Source: Gammaproteobacteria bacterium (GTDB lineage Bacteria; Pseudomonadota; Gammaproteobacteria; HK1). From it: a DNA stretch of 64,000 bases. The first letter of the stretch is position 1, and every line of letters begins with the position of its first letter. Positions 1-9,009 of this stretch are shown one piece after another. Made by a program: the position numbers and the translations under genes. The stretch is from positions 3,479,288 through 3,543,287 of the forward strand of contig WLWT01000001.1 in the NCBI GenBank assembly GCA_012103455.1, written 5' to 3'. The notes beneath the pieces were generated by a model. That model had not been told where the DNA came from, did no database searches, and worked only from the letters and a program-made list of their open reading frames with translations.

Positions 1-702
1 TCTGCTTTGGCGCGTGTGTGGGGTCAGGGGTGGTGGTGAGCACCGCGCAGATTATCGTGCTGGGTGGGTCAGGCTTGTCCAGTGAGGTGAGCCGTGTCGT
101 TGTACGGTCGTGTCGATACGGGGGTTGAGGCGGGACCCGACTGAGCGCCCCGCGCGGCTGCCCAAGGTCAACGGGTAGCGGCCAGCGGCTGCCCATCGCT
201 CATCGCCCTGGCTTTTACCGAGGCGCCAGATGTCCAGGCAGGTGCGCATGCTGGGTTCGGGGCAGTGTTAAGCGAGCTGTCAATTGTCATCGGGCGCCAG
301 CTCGGCGAGCGCCATGGCCAGACTATCACCTTGGAATTGCAAACAGTGCTCATGTGGCAGCGCCAAGACGTTGCGGGCGCCGTGGCCGCGGCATCGATAT
401 TACGTGAACTCCGGGCGCGCACCGGCGGTACCGGTACCCCAGGTGCGTGCGATGATTGACTGCAACAGGCTGTGCGGGATTTGCCGACAGATACTCAGGG
501 GCAACTAGCCGGCGGGGCGGATACTGTGCGCGCAGCGGGTGTCGCGAACATCGGCAAATCTTACCTGGACGATGGCACCGATCCGCTTGCCGCTCTTGCA
601 TGAGAGCTGGTCTACGCCGTCCGGTGAGAATGGACAATATTCCACAGTACACCGCCGATTACCCGGGCGGCCTAGCCGGCCGGCACGGCGTCTCTGGCGA
701 GA
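1..702. other. Degraded DNA with a short IS21-remnant match, no intact gene
   Basis: The first ~45 bases resemble positions 9597-9640 inside the IS21-like remnant (shared gcgcgtgtgtggggt and ggggtgg blocks), so a scrap of that element lies at the window edge. A plus-strand frame from about 265 to 597 is open except for one in-frame TGA at 457-459. It reads like a short coding remnant but matches no family I recognise. No promoter or RNA gene is apparent. Confidence 0.35.
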
Positions 703-1827
703 TTATCGATCGACCTGTTCATCGGCACCGGGCACCGTAGAGGCTTTCGGCTTTACTTCCATATTCGGCTGCAACGGCTCGCCTGACGACCTTTTGGTGG
801 CAATTTCCTTGACTGTTTTTGCAATAGCCACAAATCGTTCCGGTGATGTCGGATGGGTCGATTTGTGCTCGATGCTCTGTGGGCTTTGAATGGCGATGCG
901 GCGCCAGAAGTTAGCGCTTTCGCGGATATCGAAGCCGGCCAGCGCCATGTAATACAGTCCTACATAGTCGGCTTCTTGCTCAAACTCCACGGAATAAGCG
1001 CCCGCGCCCGCCATCGCGCCCAACTCGGTAAATTGTCCGCCGGTATTGACGCCTGCCGCCGCGGCGAGCACATCCACCAGCAACCCCGCCGCGCCTCCGG
1101 CGATGACGTTGGTTTTCTTCGAGTCGATGTGACCCATGGCATTGTGAGCGAGTTCGTGGGAGACGATGAAGGCCACTTCCTCATCGGTCCGGAGAAACTC
1201 CATCATGCCTTTATGCATGACGATCCGATCGCCATCGGCATAGGCGTTCTTTATATCGCTAGGGTCTAACACCACGTCGAACGCACAGGTTTGCACTGGC
1301 GTCACTGTAAACGCCCGCGCTTCACCGGAGCGGCGTACCTGTATAGAGAGCGGTTGTCCCGACATGAGTGATTTAGCCAGTTGTTCGCGGGTTTGTTCCG
1401 CTGCGGACTCCCCCACTGGTACGCTCCAACCGGCAATACTCTCCAATACATCGCCGACGCGCAGTCCGGCTGCTTGCGCGGGGGACTGCGGCGCAATGAA
1501 CGTTATTTGCATTAAATCGGTAATCCCTAGCGCCTCGCGGGCGGCGTCGCGCCATCCGTCCTGTAGCTCCAAGTTGTTAGTGGCGCGCATACCGATGGTA
1601 TAACTCACACGCTCGCCGCAAAGCGGTACACTGCGGGTTAGTATTCGATACGCAACCCGTTGCAGACGTTGGTTCTCGTCAAAGTATGCCCGTAGCGCCA
1701 GTTCTCGCTGGGTTTTTGCTTCCAACTCCGCGGCCACTGACGAAACACCGGGCCTGAGTGTAGAGGGTGTTGCGCATCCGGCTAGAACAGTCGCCGCAAC
1801 TATGGCTAATAAGATCGTGCGCCTCAT
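703..1827 (-). CDS. M48 family metalloprotease lipoprotein with PDZ domain
   Basis: Predicted periplasmic zinc protease of 374 residues. It starts at the ATG at 1827, because the protein then opens with a signal peptide and a lipobox (LAGC, acylated Cys about residue 18); 34 further upstream codons are open but look non-coding. A PDZ-like segment lies near residues 100-170 (sequence around AAGLRVGDVLES). The catalytic zinc motif HELAH is near residues 224-228 and the downstream glutamate sits in EQEAD near 285, so the active site looks complete. The family includes periplasmic quality-control proteases that act on outer-membrane proteins; the substrate here is unknown. The gene stands alone and is divergent from the acetyltransferase gene at 1893. 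Confidence 0.88.
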   Translation of the reverse strand: MRRTILLAIVAATVLAGCATPSTLRPGVSSVAAELEAKTQRELALRAYFDENQRLQRVAYRILTRSVPLCGERVSYTIGMRATNNLELQDGWRDAAREALGITDLMQITFIAPQSPAQAAGLRVGDVLESIAGWSVPVGESAAEQTREQLAKSLMSGQPLSIQVRRSGEARAFTVTPVQTCAFDVVLDPSDIKNAYADGDRIVMHKGMMEFLRTDEEVAFIVSHELAHNAMGHIDSKKTNVIAGGAAGLLVDVLAAAAGVNTGGQFTELGAMAGAGAYSVEFEQEADYVGLYYMALAGFDIRESANFWRRIAIQSPQSIEHKSTHPTSPERFVAIAKTVKEIATKRSSGEPLQPNMEVKPKASTVPGADEQVDR

Positions 1828-1892
1828 CCTGATAATGCCTATCCAGTGTCTCCAGCAGGCAATTGTACCGTTAGATCTAAGGGAGGGTTGCT

Positions 1893-2411
1893 GTGTCTGT
1901 GCAGTGGCCAGGCTGCGCTTGGGGGGCAAGTTCGCTTATTCGTAAGGAGAACACGTCGGACGGCCCCTATGTAAGAAAGTTGTTGACGGACAGTTTTCCG
2001 GCTAGCCAAGAGGCCGGGCTGGTGGCACGGTTGCGCACCGCGTACATGCTGGCCATCGCGCTCGTGGGTGATGAGGACGGGGAGCTGGCTGGTTACATAG
2101 CGTTTAGCCCGTTCACGGTCGCTAGTGTAGCGGGATTGGGGCTGGCGGAGGATAGGCGCAGGCGGGGTCTAGGCGCGCAACGGGTACGCGAGGGACTCGC
2201 GGCGTGCCGCCTCGCCGGTTGCGGGTTTGCCGTGGTGTTGGGCGATCCGGCGTATTACGGGCGTTTTGGCTTCCAGCCTGGCAGAAGGTGGGGCTTGCAT
2301 TGTGCCTATGGCGGCGGGGATGCGTTGCAAGCACTGGAGCTGCGCCCGGGTACCATTCCCGCCAGCGGTGGTGCAGTGAGTGACGCGCCTGCTCTTGACG
2401 CGCTGGCGTGA
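1893..2411 (+). CDS. GNAT family N-acetyltransferase (YhbS-like)
   Basis: Acetyl-CoA-dependent N-acetyltransferase fold of 172 residues, substrate unknown. The start is a GTG at 1893 with a good Shine-Dalgarno (gggaggg, 1881-1887); conserved sequence begins around residue 16. The C-terminal half carries the signature of this subgroup: VVLGDPAYYGRFGF and the acetyl-CoA loop RRRRGLGAQ. Between the beta-strand ending SPFTV and that loop the protein is about ten residues shorter than its relatives. The usual GPVAVxPxxQ stretch before the loop is reduced to GLGLAEDR. This may be an internal deletion that impairs the enzyme. It is divergent from the M48 protease gene. Confidence 0.7.
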   Translation: MSVQWPGCAWGASSLIRKENTSDGPYVRKLLTDSFPASQEAGLVARLRTAYMLAIALVGDEDGELAGYIAFSPFTVASVAGLGLAEDRRRRGLGAQRVREGLAACRLAGCGFAVVLGDPAYYGRFGFQPGRRWGLHCAYGGGDALQALELRPGTIPASGGAVSDAPALDALA

Positions 2412-2453
2412 CAGGGCTCAGTGGCCATGCCGGGTTTGTCACAAGCCATGCAG

Positions 2454-3404
2454 CTAACCGCTTTGTTTCTCGGCCCGCTGGCGGCGGCGTACCGTCTCCC
2501 GGTACATGGCGTAGAGGCCGCTGCCTATGATCAGCACGATGCCGAGCGAGGCTTGCGTATCGGGGATATCGCCGAAGACCAAAAAGCCTAGACCGACCGC
2601 CAGCGGTAAAGCCGTGTACTCGAAGGGGGCTACCAGCGAGGGCTCTGCGCTGCGATACGCTTGAGACAGCAGATAAGACACCGCGCCGTTGACTACGCCC
2701 ACAGCCACCATGATCGCGCCATCCCTGGGCGTGGGTGTGATCCATTCGCGTAATAGGAATTGCAAAGCGGGATCCGCACCGTGTGCCAAGGCGCCATCTC
2801 CGGCGATGAGATACATGGTGGTGCTGACTGCGATGAAGGTCATCTGTATATAAAACGCCATCGTCGAGGCCGGATCGGTGGTGCCCAGACGGCGGGTTAT
2901 GATCTGCATGGCGGCGTAGGCGCAGGCGCCCGCCAGGGGTAGTAGGGCGACCAGCGAAACCGCCTCCGCACCTGGCCGCAATATCATGATCACCCCGGTT
3001 AAGCCGATGGCGACGGCGGTCCAGCGGCGCGGCCCCACCGGATCTCTCAGGAGTAGGGCGGACAATGCGGTTATGAGCAATGGGGCGACAAAGAACACCG
3101 CCATCGCTTCGGCCAATGGCATGACCGCCACGCCTAGGAAATAGGTAGAGTTCGCCAGCACGGTCAGCAGGCTCCGGGCCAAGTGGGCGCCGGGACGCGA
3201 TGTGCGCAGTCCCCGCCAGCCGATCTCTACGCGCATGATCAGAAGGATGATCAGCGTCGCTACCGAAGCTCTCACCAACATCACTTGATGCAGTGGATAA
3301 GAGTCGCTCATCCATTTGACGGTCATGTCCTGGACCGACAACAAGACCATCGCGGTGACCACCGCGGTGATGGCGCGAAGAGGATGGTTGGGTGCGGCCG
3401 GCAT
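2454..3404 (-). CDS. EamA/DMT family transporter
   Basis: Inner-membrane transporter of the drug/metabolite superfamily, 316 residues. Two EamA repeats with about ten predicted membrane helices are visible; the first repeat covers roughly residues 10-145 and the second 155-300. The end of repeat 1 (PLAEAMAVFFVAPLL) and of repeat 2 (EPSLVAPFEYTALP) show the family's typical Pro-rich helix patterns. Members export metabolites or amino acids; no substrate can be assigned. A basic cytoplasmic tail (RRRQRAEK) closes the protein. The length is normal and no disruption is seen. The 3' end converges with the acetyltransferase gene. Confidence 0.85.
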   Translation of the reverse strand: MPAAPNHPLRAITAVVTAMVLLSVQDMTVKWMSDSYPLHQVMLVRASVATLIILLIMRVEIGWRGLRTSRPGAHLARSLLTVLANSTYFLGVAVMPLAEAMAVFFVAPLLITALSALLLRDPVGPRRWTAVAIGLTGVIMILRPGAEAVSLVALLPLAGACAYAAMQIITRRLGTTDPASTMAFYIQMTFIAVSTTMYLIAGDGALAHGADPALQFLLREWITPTPRDGAIMVAVGVVNGAVSYLLSQAYRSAEPSLVAPFEYTALPLAVGLGFLVFGDIPDTQASLGIVLIIGSGLYAMYRETVRRRQRAEKQSG

Positions 3405-3543
3405 GGGGCGGCACTATAACGCTTATCCTTTGGTGCTGTTTCGTTTTACCGCCTCTGGTCAGGGCAACCGCATGATAATAAATATTTCATAAACAAGGCG
3501 TTGTAGGGCACAGTGACATTTATTTCGCTGCTACTACAGCACC

Positions 3544-4160
3544 ATGCTTGCCGGATTGACTAAGGTCTTTGCCTCGCTGAAGGACCCACGCTCAGACAAA
3601 AATCACCTCTACTCTCTCAATGAAATATGGCTGTTGCGTACCTGTGCCGCCATCAGCGGGGCCGGTGGTTGGAAGGCCATGACCCAAGTTGGACAAACCA
3701 AGCTACAGTGGCTACGGCGGTTGCTAGCTTTTGCAAGCGGTATCCCTAACGGGGATACGCTGGCTTGGGTGATGGGGTGCATTGACGCTGGAGCCTTTGG
3801 CCAGTGTTTTGCTCAGTGGGCTGCTAGCTTGGTCAGTGACAATGACGATGGCCACAGTGAAGTGATCGTCCTGGACGGTGAGACCGCAAGGCGCTTTCAC
3901 AACCGGCGCAGTGGGCATGAGGCACTGCATGGGATCAGCGCCTGGGCGTGTAGGCAACAGCTATCGTTGGGCCAGTTGGCCACGGACACCAACGTCCAAT
4001 GAGATCATGGCCAATGAGATCACCGCCAATGAGATCACGGCAACTCCAGCGTTACTGGAGTTGCTGGACATTAAGGGGGCTTTGGTCACGATAGACGCCA
4101 TGGGTTGTCAACTAGACATTGCGGCGCAGGTGGTTGAGAAGAAAGCCGACGCGCCGGGCA
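3544..4160 (+). pseudogene. ISAs1 (H-repeat) family transposase remnant
   Basis: The N-terminal and central parts of a DDE transposase of the ISAs1 family are readable: LKDPRSDKNHLYSLNEIW (N-terminal domain), VLDGETARR (around the first catalytic Asp), and, in another frame, [22 protein letters not shown] (second catalytic Asp region). A frameshift near 3990 separates the pieces. A 15-bp unit (ccaatgagatcacgg-like) is tandemly triplicated at 3996-4040 at that point, adding repeated NEIxA residues. The C-terminal third is missing and the sequence runs into an IS21 istA fragment near 4160. Not functional. Confidence 0.75.
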
Positions 4161-4600
4161 TTCGATACCGAGCGCTTCATTCAGGCTCATGGCGGGGCCT
4201 TTGGTGCCTTCTGCGGCGTGCCCGAAGAATGCGCCTACGACCCAACCCAGTGGGTGGTGGTACACCAACGCTACCTAGAGTTGACCATTGACGAGCGATT
4301 GGCCCACTGCGCCAGCGCCGCCGGGTTGCGTATACGGGCCTGCGCAGGCTATGACCCACGAAGTCAAGGGCAAGGTTGAAGCCGGCGTGCAGTACATCAA
4401 GGGCGATGGTTTGTACGGCGAACTGTTTGCCGATTGGTCCGCGCTTGAAGACCCTACCCGCGAGTGGTGCACCGAGGCCGCCAGGTGGTGCACCGAGGCC
4501 GCCAATGGTGCACCGAGGGGGCCAGTCAGCGCGTCCACGGTACCACCGGCGAGGTGTTTCGGGTGCGCTTCACGTTCCAGCCCGATGTGATAGCCGGTGT
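4161..4600 (+). pseudogene. IS21 family istA transposase, C-terminal fragment
   Basis: Reading across several frames gives the second half of an IstA transposase: [19 protein letters not shown], then IRACAGYDP, KGKVEAGVQYIKGD, FADWSALED and finally RVHGTTGEV. All are typical of the IstA catalytic domain and its C-terminal tail. Frameshifts break it near 4360. A ~21-bp unit starting gtggtgcaccgaggcc is repeated almost three times at 4464-4515. The fragment lies on the plus strand, opposite to the istA N-terminal fragment immediately downstream, so this is a rearranged nest and not one decayed element. Confidence 0.7.
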
Positions 4601-4629
4601 GTACCCGAACCTTAGTGCGCATACGGCAA

Positions 4630-5186
4630 GCTGTCGGGGGGCTCGCTCTTGCACGCCTGCCACAGCAGCGAGAGCCTCACACCTTTGAGTTCGCGGTGAA
4701 CGCCGGCCCCATCAGGCAGGGGCTTAGAGGTCGTGTCCCGGTGTCGCGCCTGCTTATCTCTTCGGGCAGTGGCCCACTGAGCTGGGCCACCTGAGCGCGG
4801 CGGATGGAATCGCCTACGGTTGCAGGCGAAGCATCGATAGCTTGGGCGATGGCACGGATGCTCATGGGTGCGGCGCAGTACAACCGCACAAGCAATAGGA
4901 TTTCATGCCTGGATAACCGCGTGAAAACCAGGCTGGGTGCTCGCTCGCAACAAGGGGGCGATGGCCCCGCGGTCAATGGGTTATCCCGCCTTGAGTGCTA
5001 GAGCCGGGATAAGGAACTGCGTTCTGATGCCGCTGGCAGGCCGAAATCGATCGGCTTGTCACCGCAATGGTGCTCGGCTCTACCCCGGAATCGGTGATCG
5101 GCTTAGGCCGGAATACACACCGAAGAGCATAATTCTCCGTAACAAGGGTCGCATCACTTTTTGGTTTCTATAGACTGGTGGTGAAA
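4630..5186 (-). pseudogene. IS21-like element left end with istA N-terminal fragment
   Basis: The minus strand encodes the helix-turn-helix start of IstA (LSRHEILLLVRLY, SIRAIAQAIDASPATVGDSI, RRAQVAQLSGPLPE), read from about 4976 downward. The DNA closely matches 9700-10318 in the same orientation, including the outer end (tggtggtgaaatttc at 5174-5188 versus 10306-10318). It is therefore a second, shorter copy of the same IS21-like element. The rest of istA and all of istB are absent. Confidence 0.7.
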
Positions 5187-5348
5187 TTTCATTTTCAACA
5201 CTAGTTGGTTCTCGACCCATATCCGGTCAGTGGCGTCGCCTTAAACGAGACTCGACGGAATACGGACCCGCTGCCGTCGTGTATGCTGTAACTGTCTGAT
5301 TTGAGAAGATGATGCTGAGTCGGAGAGCACGTCTGCAACACCTTCAAG

Positions 5349-6578
5349 GTGCGACCTGTGACTGACAACACAAAAAACCTCATCTCGACGCTGCACGGAA
5401 CCCCCCTCCTGGATAGTAGGTATTGCGACATTCGAGTGGTGAATCGTGACCCGGCCACCGGAAAGCGCGAAGGAATGGAGGGTTCGTTATCCGTCATTTT
5501 CAAGGCGACCGACCAGCGGTCCGGCAACGACGTCGCCATTAAGTTCTTCGACCCCGACATTCAAGGGTTCTCCGCACGCTATCGGATGGACTTGTTTGAG
5601 CGCGAGAGCCGACTCCTTGAACGCCTGCAAAACAACGACAGGTGTCTGCAACTCGTACAACCGTTGTCAGAGATTCCTATCACAATGACAGATCGCCGGT
5701 CTGGTCGCTCAATTACCATCAAGTGCGGATATCTCGTGCTGGAGTGGCTGGACGGGAGTGTTGCAGAGTACTTCATGAGGCAGCAGCGCCATGAAGCCAA
5801 GGTGAAGTTGCTGCTCTTTAGAAACATTGTTCTAGGTACGTTCGCTCTCCACCGACAGTCCATCATTCACCGGGACCTGAAGCAGGACAATCTGAGACAA
5901 GTCCTTCGCAACGGTCGCGATATCGTGGTGGCGTTGGACCTGGGGACCGCTGTGGACTTGACCTCACCGCAGATTGGCAGTGCCAGGGACTACGCGGAGC
6001 CAGTAGGTGCCTCCGCGTTCGCTCCGATTGAAGCACATGCAGGGCTTTCCGGGGTACGTGAACTGCTCGTCTACACCGACATTTACGGCTTAGGTTGTCT
6101 GCTTCACGATCTTTTTAACGCAGAGTTATTCCTTGCGCGTGCGGCGCGAGACCCAGGTTTCAATGCGTGCCTCGGAGCCTGCTATAACCACATGAAGACT
6201 GTCCTCCAGCGCACATCAGACTCGGACGAGTTGGTTAGGGAGTGGAAGGGCATCATTCAATTGACACGAGGCCAGGTTTCGCATCCAGGAATCCGTAGCG
6301 CAACAACATCTGTACCGGCAGGTATCCGAGACCAGATGGATGTTCTATTGAGATCGCTGACGGACGTTGACTATAGGCGGCGCACCGTGGAGCTGGACAA
6401 GATTCTCAGACGAATCGACTCGGCGTGCCGGGCACTCGATAATCGCCTGGTTGAGGAACGCGCTCGTGCGCGGCGGGCCGAACGTCGGAGGCGCAGGGAA
6501 ATCAAAGCGAACAGGCGGCAACTGTATGCCGACGCGATGCCAAACCTGACCATTTCCGCTGGAGAGCACAATGCTTGA
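5349..6578 (+). CDS. Serine/threonine protein kinase-like protein, first gene of a kinase-TPR pair
   Basis: Cytoplasmic eukaryotic-type protein kinase of about 409 residues with no membrane segment. Most catalytic motifs are visible: a loose glycine loop (EGSLSVIFKA, ~44-53), the ATP-anchoring lysine in VAIK (~65), the catalytic loop HRDLKQDN (~174-181), DLG in place of DFG (~197-199) and the helix-F aspartate in YTDIYGLGCLL (~244). It should be active. The tail (~365-400) is rich in Arg and Glu and may form a helix. The start is uncertain: GTG at 5349 or GTG at 5358. Its 3' end overlaps the start of the TPR gene by 8 bases, so the two are coupled. The pair sits between directly repeated IS21-like remnants. 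The target is unknown; signalling or phage defence are inferences. Confidence 0.8.
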   Translation: MRPVTDNTKNLISTLHGTPLLDSRYCDIRVVNRDPATGKREGMEGSLSVIFKATDQRSGNDVAIKFFDPDIQGFSARYRMDLFERESRLLERLQNNDRCLQLVQPLSEIPITMTDRRSGRSITIKCGYLVLEWLDGSVAEYFMRQQRHEAKVKLLLFRNIVLGTFALHRQSIIHRDLKQDNLRQVLRNGRDIVVALDLGTAVDLTSPQIGSARDYAEPVGASAFAPIEAHAGLSGVRELLVYTDIYGLGCLLHDLFNAELFLARAARDPGFNACLGACYNHMKTVLQRTSDSDELVREWKGIIQLTRGQVSHPGIRSATTSVPAGIRDQMDVLLRSLTDVDYRRRTVELDKILRRIDSACRALDNRLVEERARARRAERRRRREIKANRRQLYADAMPNLTISAGEHNA

Positions 6579-8439
6579 TTTGAACGAACCAAGCTCGAAG
6601 ACTGATGTCGTGATCCATGAACAGAAGACGACGATTGAGATCGGGGGCGGCACTCTAGTTGGAACCCGAGTTTCAATGCCCTCGGTGCCACAGTTGCTCC
6701 GAGGGGTGCGGGGTGTTTCTCACACTTCCAGCGCCAACGAACCCCATGTCAAAAGTTTTGAATCCGCCTCATTTGCATCGGAAATGGCCCGACTCCTGGA
6801 GCAATACGACGAATTCCACGACTCTGAGACCTATCTGGTACGCCTGTCGGGCCTAGCTTCGTTGATGGGTGACTGGCAGCGGGCGCGTGAATTCTCCCGT
6901 GATGCGATAAAGCTGAATGCGGACCCTGAGTTGCGCTATCGCGCCGCCGATTACGCTGCGCGAGCGGGAGACGTTGCGCTTGCGCAGAAAGAGTGGACGG
7001 CTCTAGCCGACGAAGAACATCTCTTATCAATTCTTCGCTTAGCCGAGATCGCCGTGGCACAAGGCGAGTATGAGGAAGGTAGAGGGTATATCGACAAGGC
7101 TATGGCTCTAGACGGCGAGGATTGGCGCGTGCAAATGCTGGCCGGTACGTTCTGTCTTGTGGTCGGTGAGCATGCAGAAGCCGTCCGTCACTTCAGAACC
7201 GCACGTATCGATCGGCAAAACTCTGTTGCGTTGTACTTCAATTTGGCGCTTGCCCACATACTCTGCGGGAATGCAAAGCGCGCTCTCAGAGAGTTGCGGG
7301 TGGCCGTTGGTTTGAATCCATTCGGACAGAAGAGCCTCGTCGCATGGGCGGATCTATCAGCTCACTTGGGGGAACCTTTGTCCGATGTGTCGTTCGCAAT
7401 TGCTCGCTACCTAAGGTTGTACGATGACGACAAGCCTCTGACCGATAGGCTCGCTCACCTTTACTATCTCCAAGATGACCTCACTCGCTCCAGCGATGTT
7501 CTCAAAGAAGCAGCGCGGCGATTTGACGATCCGAGCATTGCCAACAACCTCGGCGTGATATCAACGCGTAAACGAGAGTTACGGAAGGCAATTCAGGAGT
7601 TCTCCACCGCATTGCGACAGAGCAGGGATGATTCGACAAGTGCAGTTGACAGACGGACGGCAGGCATAGCCACGGCGAACCTGGTCGGTGTTCTGAATGA
7701 AGCAGGGAGCTTCGAGGACGCGGCACGGGTATCAGAAGCGTACATGGCGTTGAACGAAGAAGAAGACTACATGGCTCGTGAGCCTGAGTGCCGAATCCCT
7801 GAAGCGTATGTATGGGCTATGCTCAACCTTCAGAATGGTGATGAGGCGATTCAACGAGCGCAGTCTTGGGTTGGCCAGAACTTAAACCTCAAATCGAAGG
7901 TCAGCTTGGCCAGTACGCTGGTTTGCTATTTCTATTCGGTCAAGAAGGATCTGAAGCGAGCATACCGGTACGCACTGCTTGCCTACGAAGCGCAGAACGA
8001 GGACAAAAGCCGAGATTTCAACTTATGGAACACATCGCTAAATAATCTTGCGTTTATTGCCATTGAGTCGGGAAATCTGGAAGACGCAGGGCACTACTTG
8101 GCACGTGTGCGAGCGGAATCGCCTAGAGAGCGCCGGTACGTCTACGCTACGAAAGGTCTATTGGCGATAAGGCGGGGTCAGATTGAGCGCGGCGAACATT
8201 ACTACCGAGCGGCGATCTCGAACGCCCACGACAAAACCACCAAGAACCTGCTGAGACTGAAGCTGAATTGGGAATTGGCGAAGCATAGTGCGCACGTAGG
8301 CCAGAAGGAACGAGCGTTGAGGTTGCTTTCTCGCGTCCGTCAAACTCGGCTGGCAGGAATTTGGACATTGCCTTTCGTGAAGCGGGAAGCAGACGCACTC
8401 GAAAGGAAACTGAAAGGGGGTGCTGACCCGACGCCTTGA
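6571..8439 (+). CDS. Large tetratricopeptide-repeat protein, partner of the kinase
   Basis: Soluble 622-residue protein. The first ~65 residues are low in structure, and the rest is a series of TPR-like helical hairpins from about residue 75 to the end. Examples are the segments around GDWQRAREFSRDAIKLNADPE, GEYEEGRGYIDKAMALDGED and RRGQIERGEHYYRAAISNA. No catalytic domain, signal peptide or membrane helix is seen. TPR arrays bind protein partners, so it may be a sensor, scaffold or substrate for the kinase whose gene it overlaps (ATG at 6571, kinase stop at 6576-6578). It is uninterrupted, while almost everything around it is decayed. No close family name can be given from sequence alone. 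Confidence 0.82.
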   Translation: MLDLNEPSSKTDVVIHEQKTTIEIGGGTLVGTRVSMPSVPQLLRGVRGVSHTSSANEPHVKSFESASFASEMARLLEQYDEFHDSETYLVRLSGLASLMGDWQRAREFSRDAIKLNADPELRYRAADYAARAGDVALAQKEWTALADEEHLLSILRLAEIAVAQGEYEEGRGYIDKAMALDGEDWRVQMLAGTFCLVVGEHAEAVRHFRTARIDRQNSVALYFNLALAHILCGNAKRALRELRVAVGLNPFGQKSLVAWADLSAHLGEPLSDVSFAIARYLRLYDDDKPLTDRLAHLYYLQDDLTRSSDVLKEAARRFDDPSIANNLGVISTRKRELRKAIQEFSTALRQSRDDSTSAVDRRTAGIATANLVGVLNEAGSFEDAARVSEAYMALNEEEDYMAREPECRIPEAYVWAMLNLQNGDEAIQRAQSWVGQNLNLKSKVSLASTLVCYFYSVKKDLKRAYRYALLAYEAQNEDKSRDFNLWNTSLNNLAFIAIESGNLEDAGHYLARVRAESPRERRYVYATKGLLAIRRGQIERGEHYYRAAISNAHDKTTKNLLRLKLNWELAKHSAHVGQKERALRLLSRVRQTRLAGIWTLPFVKREADALERKLKGGADPTP

Positions 8440-8559
8440 CGGACGCCAGCCGCCACGAATTCGTCGGTTAGCCTCTTGGGCCGAAGGTCGCGAAGAGTGG
8501 GACGGACGTACGCCTCGGTCGTTCTGTTCCACACGCGCACGCCGGACTGCTCCGCTGCA

Positions 8560-8864
8560 CCCGTCAACCGCCGCGATATGACGCTCGCCACATACGTGGC
8601 CCTGTGCCCGGGCATCCTCGGCCAGCCGGGGCAGCCGCAACTGGCCGTCCCCGGCAACATGAGCCTGGGCGACAACATCATTCCCGTCGAGAACCTAACT
8701 GAGTCGCTGCAAGTCGCATTCGATACCGGTGTTAAGCGAATCTTATTGCCGATGGCCAGCGTCAGCGACATCCCGGCGATTGCGGGCGATCTGTTCGCCA
8801 AATTCCAAACGGGTTTCTATTCCGGCCCCGTGATGCCGCGTTCAAGGCGCTCGGTGTAGGGTAA
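8560..8864 (+). pseudogene. brxL: BREX protein BrxL, C-terminal fragment
   Basis: The frame from about 8573 encodes the C-terminal Lon-protease-like end of BrxL: MSLGDNIIPVENL, ESLQVAFDTGVKRILLPMAS, IPAIAGDLFAKFQTGFYS. A missing base near 8830 shifts the frame; in the shifted frame the ending reads PV-DAAFKALGVG and stops at 8862-8864, as in intact BrxL proteins. Only the last ~100 residues of a ~680-residue ATPase/protease remain. BrxL is a core component of type I BREX phage defence, so this is the scar of a lost BREX locus. It begins ~120 bases after the TPR gene, on the same strand. Confidence 0.72.
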
Positions 8865-9009
8865 TCCTTGCGCCGCAACAATCTTCGGCAATCCGCTTTA
8901 AGGTGACAGTTGGGTGACGGTTAGCGCAGCATCCTCATCCATAAGTTATGGACCGGCTTGCAGATCTCAAACGATCCCTCGCTACCCCGGCCCATGTGCT
9001 CTGAAGAGC

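Noticed and set aside
2122..3414. 430-codon minus-strand frame overlapping the EamA gene
   Set aside because: Its translation is His/Arg-rich and has no domain; it is the shadow of the EamA transporter in another frame of the same strand.
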